A DNA stretch of 56,616 bases, from contig CAZAYY010000027.1 of the NCBI GenBank assembly GCA_964489525.1, forward strand, positions 1-56,616. Direction: 5' to 3'. The position numbers and the translations under genes were made by a program. Shown here one piece after another: positions 7,890 to 17,665 of this stretch. Numbering within the stretch: position 1 is the first letter of the stretch; each line of letters begins with the position of its first letter. The notes under the pieces were generated by a model that worked only from the letters and a program-made list of their open reading frames with translations, did not search any database and was not told where the DNA came from. This DNA comes from CAZAYY01 sp964489525 (GTDB lineage: Bacteria > Chloroflexota > Anaerolineae > Anaerolineales > JABWBV01).

Positions 7890-10800
7890 TCAACGCAGCA
7901 GCAGCGGTAAATATATTTGGATGGGAGGTGCCAGTTCCACCATCTGTACTTCGGAAAGGTCGCTCAGGTTGCCCGAAAAATCATAAGCGGCCACGGACAC
8001 GTAAACACGGGGCAGGCGCGGCGGCACAGGCAGCCCGTAGCAGCCCAGGCTGAACGCATCAAAAAAGCCCAGGTCAAAAATCCCTGGGGCTGAACCAAAG
8101 TAAACATAATACCCCGCCAGGGATGGGTCAGCCGGGGCAAAGCCAGCCGCAGCATCTGCAATCGGGTTATCCCAACACACCAACAGGCTGCTTTTGGGTT
8201 CGTTCACTTCAACCGATAACCCGCTCGGAATCGCTGGGGCAATCTGATCTTGAAGGGTGATGACTTCATCAAAATAAGCCGAAACCGGCAGGTTTTTCAA
8301 ATCATCCACCACCGCGTAGACATAATACTGGCCGCTTTCCGGAACCCCCTCCCCGGTCCAGGTGTAGCTGCCTGCGGCGGGGTCCAGGCCAGCTGCAATC
8401 AGAGAGCCATCAAATCCGTAGACATCGGTATCGTAATAAAGCGCAAGTGTGGTATCGGGGTCAGCGTCAAAAGCGCTCCAGGTAATGGTAAAAACCTGGG
8501 AGCCGGTGATGCGGGGGGTGTCTTCAGCCCGGCCGAAAACCACCCGAGCGCTGACTGCCCGCCCCGCTGCCAGGCTGGGAGGCAGGTTGCGGCCTAATGC
8601 ACCAAAGGTGTAATCTTCACCACCCTCCAGGTTTTCAACCACACCCTGCCAGGCGCCTGCCTTGGGGTTTTCCACAAAAAATACGGTTGAAGTGATCGTC
8701 TGGGTATAACCCGCTCCGGGGTAGCTGCTGGCCATATCCACCACAAACCCATCCGGGTCGCGCAGCGAGAAGGTCGGGCTGCCTTGCTGCCAATCCAGCC
8801 CGACCATCAAGAAATCGGTAGGTTCCACCGTGAAGCTGAGTACATCCGTGCTACCCACCGATTCCCCCGAAGCAGCCAGCGCAGCCCAGTCACGAGCCTG
8901 GTCTACCAGCCGATAGGTATCCAGCGTGCTGCCGAAAGACAGGCTGCCGTTCGCGTTGAGAAAGAAGGCGAACTGCGCCAGGGTGATGTTTTTCGACCCA
9001 AAGAAATAGTTGACGCGGATAGTGATATCCACTGCACCTTTAAAACCGTAGGTGGTTGAAGTACAGGCGCTGTTGCTGCAAAACTCGCCCACCTTGGCGC
9101 TGATTTGGGCAAAAGTCGCCCCAACCGGCGGCAGCGAAACCCCCCAATATTCGCCCAGAGCGCCCTTTTCAAAACCAAGCGTTACCGTTGCGCTGCCGGT
9201 AAAATGGAATTTACCATCTGAACGCCAGACATGCAGGCTGGCATCCCCGGTCATCAGGTAGGGCAGGTAATTAATATGGAGCGAGCCATACAGCCCCTGG
9301 GACTGGCTCAATACCAATGAGGCCTCGGCCGCATCAAAAATGAGCACTTTGACCTCTCCCGAAATGCCAATCTCATACGGCTTGCTGAGCTGAACCCAAA
9401 TGGACGGCTCGCCAGAAACCACCGGCCCCAGGGGCGGCACTTCTAATTGGGATTCGATAGTGCCTGTAATCTGCACGCGCACTTCGGGGCGCAGGGTAAC
9501 CCGGCCTTCCATCCCGGTCAGCGCCAGGCCGCTCTGGCCAATCGGAATGCCGGGCTCAACCTCACCGCCCAGCAAAACATAGCGCAAACCATCCTGGTCA
9601 AGTTCGAACTCGGCATAGAGCGAGCCATCGTACGAGGTTCCCGGGGTTTTGGTGCTGGCAATGTTGGGCAGGCTGAAATCGGCGCGGCCCTTGAGCAGGT
9701 ACTGCCCGCCGCCCGACAGGGTGAGTGCAATGCTGGCGCCAGCCAGGTTAAACTTGCCGCCCGTACCCGGAACATTCATATCGGGCAGGCTGAGTTCGAT
9801 CGTCCCACCGCCAATATCTTCCAGCCCATCTTTGCTGAGGATAATATCGGTTACCGAACCCTTGGTGCCCAGGTCAAACGCGGGCGGGAGGGTGATGGAT
9901 GCCTCTCCAATTAAGATTTGGCCGCCCCCGCTTGGGCTGTAGGAAAATGCGGCATCGGAAACCGAGAAAGTCACCCCAGCGGCTTCAAACTCCATCTCGC
10001 CCAGGCCCACGCTGCCGCTGACACTGCCATCGTGATGGAGGGTAAATTCCAACCCCATTTCCGGAAAAGCACCCTCAATTTCATAGGCAGTCACCCGGGC
10101 ATGGGCTGTGACAGTGCCTTCTAACACATTCATGATGAAATCCGCCAGGGGTTCAGAGGTATCCACACCCAAATCGCCCACGCGGGTAAGCTGAAACACT
10201 GCGTTGAGCAGGGTGTTCACCGCGCCTGTTTGGGAATTGACCGTAAACTCGCCCTGGAAAACCGGCGAAGCCGTGCCATCATCCATCAGCAAGGAAACTT
10301 TGCTGGCGCTGCTGCCCTGGATGCTGCCTGCCTGGGTGTCGAGCAGCAGGTAGCCATCCACCACCTGGGCATAGGCACCCTCCAGTCGGGCAGCGCCCGA
10401 CACCGCCCCCCCAGGCCCCAGTCGCACGTTGCCGCTCGCCAGCCAGGCCGACCCGCCCTGGCTGGTGAAGGCGTCGGCATAAACCACCACCTCACCCACT
10501 TCCATGGTATTGGCGGGTCGGGGTTCGGCAGGTGGATTGGGGGGAGCTCCCGTAGGAGTGGGAACCTCACCGGGCTTCAAGGTGGGGGATGGGGTAATGG
10601 AAGGCGTCAGGGATGGTGTAAACGTGGGTGCGCCCAGGGGTGTACTGGTCGGTTGGGTGTTGTCCACGGTAAAGACATAGATATCGCTGCGCGCCACTTC
10701 AGCGCCGGAGCTGGTGCGGGCGATGACCTGCCAATAATAAACATCGTTGGCATAAGTTTGTTTATTGGTATAGGGTGTAAAAATCGGATAATCCGGGTAG

Positions 10801-13055
10801 GCATAATCATAACTGCCTACCATGGTCGGACTGGTGCTGACTTTGATATAGTAATCATGCGCCCCCAAAACAGGCGTCCAGAAAAACGTCGGGGTGCTGC
10901 CCAAAACAGCCCCGTTGGCGGGTGCGTTGAGCAAAACCGTAGACTGCTTTTGAAAAACCTGGATGGCACTGCGGGCAATCACCGATCCAGACCCGGTGCG
11001 AGCCTCCACCTGCCACCAATAGAATGGGCTGTGGGCATAGCTTTTTTTATAGGTATAAGGAGCATAAGCCGTGTAATCCGGGTAGGCATAATCATAATCT
11101 GTTCCACTCAAGTCTGGCATTTCGCTGATGATGATGTGATAGTCCACTGCCCCCACCACGCGCTCCCACTGGAAAACGGGGTCAACCCCAAACAAAATCT
11201 CCCCAGGGCGAGGCGCAGACAGGGGCAACACCTGCTGTCGAGTGAAGGAACGGATCTCGCTCTTCGCAATCACCAAACCGGACCCGGTCCGGGCTTCAAC
11301 CTGCCAATAGTACAGGCCGTTTTCGTAGGCGCGTTTGCTGCTAAAGGGAACAAACACCGGGTAGTCGGGGTAGGCGTAATCGTAGGCGGTGTCACTCATA
11401 TCCGGGTTTTGGCTGATCCGGATATGGTAATCTACCGCCCCAGGGACGGGTTTCCAGGTAAAGACCGGGTCAGCAGGCAAAACAACCCCATACTCCGGAT
11501 TGCTGAGCAGTAAAACCGCCTGCCTGGTAAAGGAATAAATGGGGCTGGTGTCAATGATACTACCCGTTGAACTGCGGGCTTCCACCTGCCAGTAATACAC
11601 ACCGTTTTCATAACTGCGTTTGCTGGCGTAAGGGGTGAAGGTGGGGTAGTCCGGATAGGCATAATCATACGCCGTACCGCTCATATCCGGGTTTTTACTG
11701 ACTCGGATGTGGTAATCGGCTGCCCCAACCACCGGTGTCCAACGAAAGGTCGGGTCACCGGTAATGATCTCCCCATTCAGCGGGGTTTGGAGTGTAATCA
11801 CCGTGGAGCCGCCCAAAATTTGGTTCACAACCAGGGTAAACACACCGGCTGCGCTGACCCCGCCCACGTGGTTTTGGCTGTCCAGGCTGGTCACTCGCCA
11901 ATAAATTGGCACCCCTGGCGGCAGGGCATCAACCGGTGTCAATTGGGTGTTGTTCGTGGTATATGTACGCACCCCAACCAGGAAAGCCAGGTCGGTGGAT
12001 ATTTCCACCCGAAAGGCAACCGCTTCCGGTGGGGCAGACCATACCAAAAACGGGATGATCACGGATGCCTGGTTCAAAGGGGCCACAAGCCGGGGGGCAC
12101 GCAGCAAAAGGGTGAACTGGCCCACAGCACTCCAGGAACCCGGCTGGTTGTTGGCCTGCACCCCTCGCACCCGCCAATAATATCCACCTGGGGGAATCGC
12201 GTTGGTCAGGGCAATCTCCGTAAGATTGGTGTTTTCAGAATACGCCACCGGGTCGAACTGGGCGTTTCGCGCAAGTTCCAGGCAGTAAGTTGCCGCCCCC
12301 GGCACAAGTGTCCAGGAAAAGCGGGGCGTGGTGACCTCTCCATTCGCCGGGTTAAAGCCAGAAACAGGGCTGAGCAGCTGCGGCCCGGGCACTCTCTTCA
12401 AAAAATTACCCACCTGGCTCCAATCGCCGCAGTGGTCGTTTGAGTCCAGGCCGCACACCCGCCAATAGTAAAGGTTATCGGGAATACTGTTCAACGGCAT
12501 CAGGCTGGTTCCATAGGTTTTATACGATTCGTTGACGGTCGTGAAAACCGGGTCCGTAGACAGTTCGATTTTATACTCCACAGCGCCTTGAACTGGCTTC
12601 CACTGCAGCAGGGGTTCGGCCACAGCCAGGTTGTTGGGCGGGTGCTGAAGAACGGGCGCAGGAATATATTTATTGAATAAAACCCCGCTGCTCCAGGCGC
12701 CAGGGTTGTTTTCGTCATCGTAGGCGCGCACCCGCCAATAGAACACCCCTTGGCCGAATGAATTCACCGGGGTGAGGTTAAACAGTTTGGTTTGGTCCGT
12801 AAAAATTAGCACAGAAAAATCTGCGAGTGGGCTGATTTGAATTTCATACTTAACTGCCCCAGGGGCACTCATCCAGGAAAAGGTGGGAATGATGATGGTG
12901 CTGCCGCTGGCAGGCAGCAGCGGCACAGGTGCCCCAGGCGCACCCAGGCCAGGGACCACAAAAAAGACCAGGGCAAACACCACCCCGGTCAAAACAGCCG
13001 TCACAACCAGGGCGAACGGCCGGCGAATACGAACAAAAAATGGCAGGGTCCACAT
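7890..13055 (-). CDS. giant secreted/anchored protein with Fn3-like and YDYAYPDY repeats
   Basis: About 1721 residues. I choose the ATG at 13055 (MWTLPFF) because a GAAAGGA site precedes it; an in-frame extension to 13097 lacks a clear site. An N-terminal basic stretch and hydrophobic segment form a signal or anchor. Some four diverged Fn3-like modules (repeated 'YYWRVR' strands) are followed by four close repeats of about 95 residues, each with DYHI and YDYAYPDY. A Thr/Pro linker leads to a long beta-rich region, a putative PPC-like module, Fn3 modules and the C-terminal tail IYLPLLLR. No catalytic motif is recognisable. The architecture suggests a surface adhesin or scaffold. The tail resembles endings I associate with other Chloroflexota exported proteins and may be a sorting signal; that is inference. 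Confidence 0.85.
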   Translation of the reverse strand: MWTLPFFVRIRRPFALVVTAVLTGVVFALVFFVVPGLGAPGAPVPLLPASGSTIIIPTFSWMSAPGAVKYEIQISPLADFSVLIFTDQTKLFNLTPVNSFGQGVFYWRVRAYDDENNPGAWSSGVLFNKYIPAPVLQHPPNNLAVAEPLLQWKPVQGAVEYKIELSTDPVFTTVNESYKTYGTSLMPLNSIPDNLYYWRVCGLDSNDHCGDWSQVGNFLKRVPGPQLLSPVSGFNPANGEVTTPRFSWTLVPGAATYCLELARNAQFDPVAYSENTNLTEIALTNAIPPGGYYWRVRGVQANNQPGSWSAVGQFTLLLRAPRLVAPLNQASVIIPFLVWSAPPEAVAFRVEISTDLAFLVGVRTYTTNNTQLTPVDALPPGVPIYWRVTSLDSQNHVGGVSAAGVFTLVVNQILGGSTVITLQTPLNGEIITGDPTFRWTPVVGAADYHIRVSKNPDMSGTAYDYAYPDYPTFTPYASKRSYENGVYYWQVEARSSTGSIIDTSPIYSFTRQAVLLLSNPEYGVVLPADPVFTWKPVPGAVDYHIRISQNPDMSDTAYDYAYPDYPVFVPFSSKRAYENGLYYWQVEARTGSGLVIAKSEIRSFTRQQVLPLSAPRPGEILFGVDPVFQWERVVGAVDYHIIISEMPDLSGTDYDYAYPDYTAYAPYTYKKSYAHSPFYWWQVEARTGSGSVIARSAIQVFQKQSTVLLNAPANGAVLGSTPTFFWTPVLGAHDYYIKVSTSPTMVGSYDYAYPDYPIFTPYTNKQTYANDVYYWQVIARTSSGAEVARSDIYVFTVDNTQPTSTPLGAPTFTPSLTPSITPSPTLKPGEVPTPTGAPPNPPAEPRPANTMEVGEVVVYADAFTSQGGSAWLASGNVRLGPGGAVSGAARLEGAYAQVVDGYLLLDTQAGSIQGSSASKVSLLMDDGTASPVFQGEFTVNSQTGAVNTLLNAVFQLTRVGDLGVDTSEPLADFIMNVLEGTVTAHARVTAYEIEGAFPEMGLEFTLHHDGSVSGSVGLGEMEFEAAGVTFSVSDAAFSYSPSGGGQILIGEASITLPPAFDLGTKGSVTDIILSKDGLEDIGGGTIELSLPDMNVPGTGGKFNLAGASIALTLSGGGQYLLKGRADFSLPNIASTKTPGTSYDGSLYAEFELDQDGLRYVLLGGEVEPGIPIGQSGLALTGMEGRVTLRPEVRVQITGTIESQLEVPPLGPVVSGEPSIWVQLSKPYEIGISGEVKVLIFDAAEASLVLSQSQGLYGSLHINYLPYLMTGDASLHVWRSDGKFHFTGSATVTLGFEKGALGEYWGVSLPPVGATFAQISAKVGEFCSNSACTSTTYGFKGAVDITIRVNYFFGSKNITLAQFAFFLNANGSLSFGSTLDTYRLVDQARDWAALAASGESVGSTDVLSFTVEPTDFLMVGLDWQQGSPTFSLRDPDGFVVDMASSYPGAGYTQTITSTVFFVENPKAGAWQGVVENLEGGEDYTFGALGRNLPPSLAAGRAVSARVVFGRAEDTPRITGSQVFTITWSAFDADPDTTLALYYDTDVYGFDGSLIAAGLDPAAGSYTWTGEGVPESGQYYVYAVVDDLKNLPVSAYFDEVITLQDQIAPAIPSGLSVEVNEPKSSLLVCWDNPIADAAAGFAPADPSLAGYYVYFGSAPGIFDLGFFDAFSLGCYGLPVPPRLPRVYVSVAAYDFSGNLSDLSEVQMVELAPPIQIYLPLLLR
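10665..11806 (-). repeat. four intragenic repeats of about 285 bp
   Basis: Four consecutive in-frame copies encode modules of 93-96 residues. Each carries an ADYHIRVS-like strand, a YDYAYPDY block and a YYWQVEARTGSG-like block. The most conserved DNA is around the YDYAYPDY codons (near 10797, 11083, 11368 and 11656). The fourth module (10665 onward) is the most diverged, with DYYIKVS in place of DYHIRVS. Confidence 0.85.
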
Positions 13056-13241
13056 GGCAAATCCTTTCATCATCCTGACCCAGGACGGCGATGCCACGTG
13101 GCGCGATGGAATTCGTTGGCAGGCATTATCCGCCCAAAATAAAAATCCGCTTCCCTCCCTTATTTTTATTGTACAATGAATCAGGCGCGATTTTTGTTGT
13201 AATTTTCCTGCAATTCCGGAGTTGATTAAATAATCAAATCT

Positions 13242-16200
13242 TTACGGACATGAATTCACAAAATAATAAAACCAGTAAAAAGGAATTACTTCGGTCCCGA
13301 AGTATTCATCAACCCGGATAAAATATTGCCCCGGCGGAAGAGGGTTTTGGTCGCACAAGAACATAAGCTGCGAAAACAGAGACGAATCCGAGTCATCATT
13401 GAATGCCACTATGTCAAAATTCGAATTATACAACCACATTCTGGTATCGCCTGTATCCCCATCGGTTAATAAAAACACCTCAGAATTATTGTTGATTGTA
13501 AACGTAAGCCAATCCACATCGCCAGAAGGGCGAATACTATGAATTTGACTCGAATTCGATATCAATTGCGAACTTTGCTCTGGAAGATTATCCGGTTCAT
13601 ATAAATCCGGATTCGCGCATGGGTTAATAAACACGGTAATTGTGTATTCATCAATGATATCGTCATTGTAAAACTCGTCAATTTTTGCGTAATAAGTCCC
13701 TGGGCTAAGCGGATCCGATGAACATAACCGAGTGATCGAAGAAAACAAACCCACGCCACTGTCATCGTCATATTCCACGAGATTTAACCCGGAATCATAT
13801 AACCAGAGGCGAGTATCGCCTTCTATACCCTCAGTGTATAAGAAAATTTCCGCGGTAGATGGTACGGAAAACATTTCCCAATCCAAATCTGTAGCAGGGT
13901 TAATGCTATGAATTTGTGGCCGCCCGTTATAAATCATTTTTGCCTGGGAGTATGTGTTATCGGGCTCGTAAGCATCCATCAACAATGGGAGTCTACTTAT
14001 TGAAGGCAGATAGGCTTTATAAAAACCACCCTCAAATTCAATAAAACTATAAGGTTGGGTGGTATAAACATCAAGTAAAAACGCATTCGCAGAATCCACT
14101 GAATTAAAGATGCTCAAATCCGTCAGGATATAGGGTCCATTAAAACGATTTTCGCCAATAACGGTTCCATCAAACATTAGCTGTACCGTATATTGTCCGC
14201 TAGAACCTGCAGAAAAGCTTGTAGCTGCCCAACCAATTTCATCAGAATTTTCGGTTACCAACCTGCCGTTCACATCGTACGTTCCGGGTTGAACCACATC
14301 AATCGTTAAACCCACAATCAAGTTTTCATATTGGCCATTTCCATTTGTGTCAACCCCGATTTCATCCAAATCAGTAATAACGATCAAAGGATGTTCAAAT
14401 CCTGTATACAGGTAGCTAGATGTTGTAAGGATGTCAGCTTTTTTATCTACAGATCGGGCAAATTCGGTAACATCATAAAGACGAACCTCAGATACATGAT
14501 ATGGGCCATTAATTCCATTTTGGTAAATGGATTCGCCTTTAAATTGTAAGGTGACCTGATTCACCCCGGTAGATAACCCGTTCAAGGTTTGGTGTCTGCT
14601 GGAATAATAAGCCGTGGCAATTGGGTTGCCCAAAGAATCTTCAAGAATTGCCTCGACATCAAAATGCCCGGCTTGAAGCACATTAATACCCATAACGACA
14701 TTTAAGTAATCATACAAACCATTGCTGTTGTCATCTGATGGAAAAACCTGAGAAACATTTTGAATTTCCCCGGTTTTTGGACCAACAATGAAAGGCAGGT
14801 CTTCATTGCGAACAAAGCCGCCAGATTGGCCTTCAATACTTAAAACACCATATCCGTTAGAACCACCAGAAAGAAACTGGGCGGCAAAAACACCATCATT
14901 CGAGTTCAGGTCTCCATGGGTACCATCGTCGTAAAACGTGATGGATACTGTGGACTGATCGGGATAGGTTAGTAAACCCATCAAAACCGTATCAGGCATA
15001 CGCAACTGATTCTGGATCATCGAAACCTGCACATTGACGGTTTCATTGGGAAGATACCCAAATTTATCCGAGGCAGCATTCAAGATTACCGAGGAAGGCC
15101 CAACAGAATATATCAAGTATTCCGCTGGAAGGTTAGCCGTGGTAATTTTGCTTTGCCAGGTTCCAACCTTCATCGTTGAAAGAGTATACCGATAGAGATA
15201 TCCCCCAGGCTCGACACCCTCATAATAATCAATATTGTCATCTGTGCTGGCCGCAGCAGGATCAATAATAAAGCCGGAAGGATCTATGATTGAAAAGCTT
15301 ACAGGAACATCACTGATTAACTCAAAAAACAAATCGCCAATGGCGTCCACTATCACATTTGACAATCTGGTTTGATAGGCAGGTTGTGCGGCTGACTGGA
15401 TGAGCAGATACGTATCTGCTGTTGCCGTGTTTAACTCACGAAGTTGGGGGGGTGTAGAACACGAGGCATCAGAATACCGTGTAGATACCAACTGGTGGAT
15501 AGCACATTCATAAACCTCGCGGCTCTCTTTGATTCCCCCATGATCCAACTTTGGATAAAGAAAATCCATATAGTCCCCATCATCGCCATCTGGAAAATCG
15601 CCATTATTATAGGCTTGCCAGGGGTAGGCTCCAGACCGGTCAGGATTTACCGCCTCATCCGATGTACCTATAAAGCTATAGTAAACCACACTTGTATCTA
15701 AGTATTCCGAAAACTTGGGGGTGCAATTTTGCCAACCCCATGGAATCAAACTCCATTCACAGTTGCTGTAGTTGCGCTCACGCATCTGCTCTTTGGTGAA
15801 CTCCTTACCTACCTCTTCACACCTGCTTACCTTCAAATCGTCAGGCTTGAATTGTTTACACGCAACATAATATGCAACTGTTTTGTTATAAATCGTCCCA
15901 TGATGTGGACTGCCAAAAGTAATTAGCGTTTCCACGCTTTCAGCCACTCTCGGTATCTTCAAAGCAGCCCTTGAGACTAACCCACCTTTACTATGTGCAA
16001 ACAGATTAACCTTTTCAACACCATTGTCTAAAAGAACACCATAAATATGACTGGCCAACCAATTTGCAGTTTCGTCAATCGGATAAAGCCCTTCCCTTAA
16101 ATCTGCCTGTCCACCAGAGGGAATACCTTCATCGGCAAGCCATCCCTCAAATTGATTAAAAGCAGTGGTATTACCAGTCCACCCGTGCACAAACACAATC

Positions 16201-16898
16201 GGCCGAATGGTATTTAGAATTCGGATCAAACCCCAGTCTACCTTAACCGCCCAGGAACCCTGGCACATCACGTCTACCTGTATGGCAATTTCATTGTCAG
16301 CCGGGATGGGTGGAGCACCATCTCCTTTTTGTGTTGGAAATCGCAGGTATTGAATTGGCACTTCAAACCCGGGTGTGCTCCAGGTATTGTCTGCACCTGT
16401 AAGTTTCACGGGTATACCATTTTTCTTAATCTGGTTTCCATTCACCCAAATGTAATCCACTTCTGAGCAACCGTTAGAATCCTGGTTGTTTTGATCTACA
16501 TCCCAAACCCGTAATACCAGGGATGCATATTCGGGCAAAACATTATTCTCCACCAGATATTGTGCAGCTTCTGATGTAAGGAATCCATCCGAAAAATTTC
16601 TTTGGGAAATGTTCTCATTAAAGAAAAACCTCGTGATTAAAATGTTAAATCGAATAAAACCATCGTCATCTGTATGGAAAAGGTATTGGTCTAATTCATC
16701 ACCAGTATCGGCCACAAATTGTTCGTCTGTAGACTCGGGCGGTGCGCCCCGACCAACTGAAGATGCTCGTTCGACAGAATCGCCCTCCTCTGAGTTGTTA
16801 AGATTTTGAGCCATTGAATTTCCAGATACTTGAGAAGGTGCAACGATCAATAAAGTTACCACCGCAAACGCTACAAGAATATTTCTAATGTGTTTCAT
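13242..16898 (-). CDS. secreted lipase/esterase-like alpha/beta hydrolase with two PPC domains
   Basis: 1218 residues with a typical signal peptide (about 1-26) and a strong GGAGGAG site at the start. An N-terminal beta domain precedes an alpha/beta hydrolase (about 230-480): oxyanion region PIVFVHGWTG, nucleophile in LFAHSKGG (Ser near 302, with Ala replacing the first Gly of GxSxG) and ITFGSPHHGT. This resembles PGAP1/LipA-type triacylglycerol lipases. The middle contains Ig-like and EF-hand-like segments (DSNGCSEVD, DTNGNGQYE). Two pre-peptidase C-terminal (PPC) domains close the protein (about 979-1095 and 1096-1218, both YEPDN starts). The coding DNA is clearly AT-richer than its neighbours, which suggests recent acquisition. 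Substrate unknown. Confidence 0.85.
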   Translation of the reverse strand: MKHIRNILVAFAVVTLLIVAPSQVSGNSMAQNLNNSEEGDSVERASSVGRGAPPESTDEQFVADTGDELDQYLFHTDDDGFIRFNILITRFFFNENISQRNFSDGFLTSEAAQYLVENNVLPEYASLVLRVWDVDQNNQDSNGCSEVDYIWVNGNQIKKNGIPVKLTGADNTWSTPGFEVPIQYLRFPTQKGDGAPPIPADNEIAIQVDVMCQGSWAVKVDWGLIRILNTIRPIVFVHGWTGNTTAFNQFEGWLADEGIPSGGQADLREGLYPIDETANWLASHIYGVLLDNGVEKVNLFAHSKGGLVSRAALKIPRVAESVETLITFGSPHHGTIYNKTVAYYVACKQFKPDDLKVSRCEEVGKEFTKEQMRERNYSNCEWSLIPWGWQNCTPKFSEYLDTSVVYYSFIGTSDEAVNPDRSGAYPWQAYNNGDFPDGDDGDYMDFLYPKLDHGGIKESREVYECAIHQLVSTRYSDASCSTPPQLRELNTATADTYLLIQSAAQPAYQTRLSNVIVDAIGDLFFELISDVPVSFSIIDPSGFIIDPAAASTDDNIDYYEGVEPGGYLYRYTLSTMKVGTWQSKITTANLPAEYLIYSVGPSSVILNAASDKFGYLPNETVNVQVSMIQNQLRMPDTVLMGLLTYPDQSTVSITFYDDGTHGDLNSNDGVFAAQFLSGGSNGYGVLSIEGQSGGFVRNEDLPFIVGPKTGEIQNVSQVFPSDDNSNGLYDYLNVVMGINVLQAGHFDVEAILEDSLGNPIATAYYSSRHQTLNGLSTGVNQVTLQFKGESIYQNGINGPYHVSEVRLYDVTEFARSVDKKADILTTSSYLYTGFEHPLIVITDLDEIGVDTNGNGQYENLIVGLTIDVVQPGTYDVNGRLVTENSDEIGWAATSFSAGSSGQYTVQLMFDGTVIGENRFNGPYILTDLSIFNSVDSANAFLLDVYTTQPYSFIEFEGGFYKAYLPSISRLPLLMDAYEPDNTYSQAKMIYNGRPQIHSINPATDLDWEMFSVPSTAEIFLYTEGIEGDTRLWLYDSGLNLVEYDDDSGVGLFSSITRLCSSDPLSPGTYYAKIDEFYNDDIIDEYTITVFINPCANPDLYEPDNLPEQSSQLISNSSQIHSIRPSGDVDWLTFTINNNSEVFLLTDGDTGDTRMWLYNSNFDIVAFNDDSDSSLFSQLMFLCDQNPLPPGQYFIRVDEYFGTEVIPFYWFYYFVNSCP

Positions 16899-16923
16899 AT
16901 CTCCTCCCAGTGAAATTTGATGT

Positions 16924-17463
16924 TTATTTGACTATCAATAATATAGTGATCAAATTGCCAGTGATATTTTGGCCACCGACTTGATAACTCCCTTGATAAG
17001 GCGTTAACTCATACAAAGAAATTACCCATTCAGCGGGTTTTTCCCCATTGAGGACGTATTTTTTGGCGTTTGGTTCTGGAATCATGTCCCGCTCTGGAAT
17101 CCCATTATTTCCGTTATAGGTTATTTCCCGTGAAGTACCCATGTTTATATCCGTAAAAAATCCGTACCCCCGTATGTTATCAGTATAATTAACCGGATAT
17201 GGTAACGCAGAAATTTTTGAGTCGAGTTCAGAAAGTGATAAACCAGTTGTAAAATGAAGAAAGATGCCACAATGAGAATTGATATCCCAACACCTGCGAA
17301 CCTGGGCAATTTTATTTGATTCCTGGTAATCCAATAAAACTGCCAGGTTTTGAAGCTTGGCCTCCTGAGAATCCCGAAGGATTTCAGTCCAAACCAGGCC
17401 AATCGAACCCAATAAAAACACAACCACGAATATGATTATTAACAATTTGAAGGACTTTTTCAT
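16924..17463 (-). CDS. small membrane-anchored protein of unknown function
   Basis: 179 residues, not recognised. A basic start and one hydrophobic helix (about 6-28, LLIIIFVVVFLLGSIGLVW) suggest an N-terminal anchor with the rest outside the cell. Two Cys (RRCWDINSHCGIF) lie eight residues apart. It is 25 bases upstream of the lipase-like gene on the same strand and shares its low GC, so the two may be co-transcribed and co-inherited. The ribosome site is weak (GGTGG at some distance). Confidence 0.65.
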   Translation of the reverse strand: MKKSFKLLIIIFVVVFLLGSIGLVWTEILRDSQEAKLQNLAVLLDYQESNKIAQVRRCWDINSHCGIFLHFTTGLSLSELDSKISALPYPVNYTDNIRGYGFFTDINMGTSREITYNGNNGIPERDMIPEPNAKKYVLNGEKPAEWVISLYELTPYQGSYQVGGQNITGNLITILLIVK

Positions 17464-17519
17464 AAAAAAGATCTATCCACCTGAAAAATCCCGAAAAATA
17501 AATGCCGCCCAATGCACAC

Positions 17520-17553
17520 GAAAAGGCTTGATTTTAAACCCATAAGCCTTTTC
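17520..17553. other. inverted repeat (hairpin) upstream of the small anchored protein
   Basis: GAAAAGGCTT (17520-17529) pairs perfectly with AAGCCTTTTC (17544-17553) across a 14-base loop. It lies between the SDR stop and the anchored-protein start. On the minus strand the stem ends in TTTTC, so it could be a weak terminator. Confidence 0.6.
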
Positions 17554-17583
17554 AAAGCATAAAGCATAACTTTACAAACACAA

Positions 17584-17620
17584 GGGACAAATGTCCTGAA
17601 AAAACAGGGTCATTTGTCCC
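17584..17620. promoter_or_regulatory. tandem dyad / long inverted repeat GGGACAAATG...CATTTGTCCC
   Basis: A perfect 10-bp inverted repeat (17584-17593 with 17611-17620) has inner CCTG...CAGG arms. Each half is itself a dyad: GGGACA-AA-TGTCCT and GGGTCA-TT-TGTCCC. It may be a paired operator or a terminator hairpin after the SDR gene, 45 bases beyond its stop. I cannot name a regulator. Confidence 0.6.
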
Positions 17621-17665
17621 AATAATTTTCTTAGAAAACATTGTGGCGAAATTGGGTTAGGTTCC

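Noticed and set aside
10230..11513. Long plus-strand ORF (427 codons)
   Set aside because: It is antisense to the YDYAYPDY repeat gene, repeats with the same period and has no ribosome site or known domain; a product of codon bias on the other strand.
10665..11806. CRISPR-like array
   Set aside because: The repeats are about 285 bp, in frame and coding; there are no short direct repeats with spacers.
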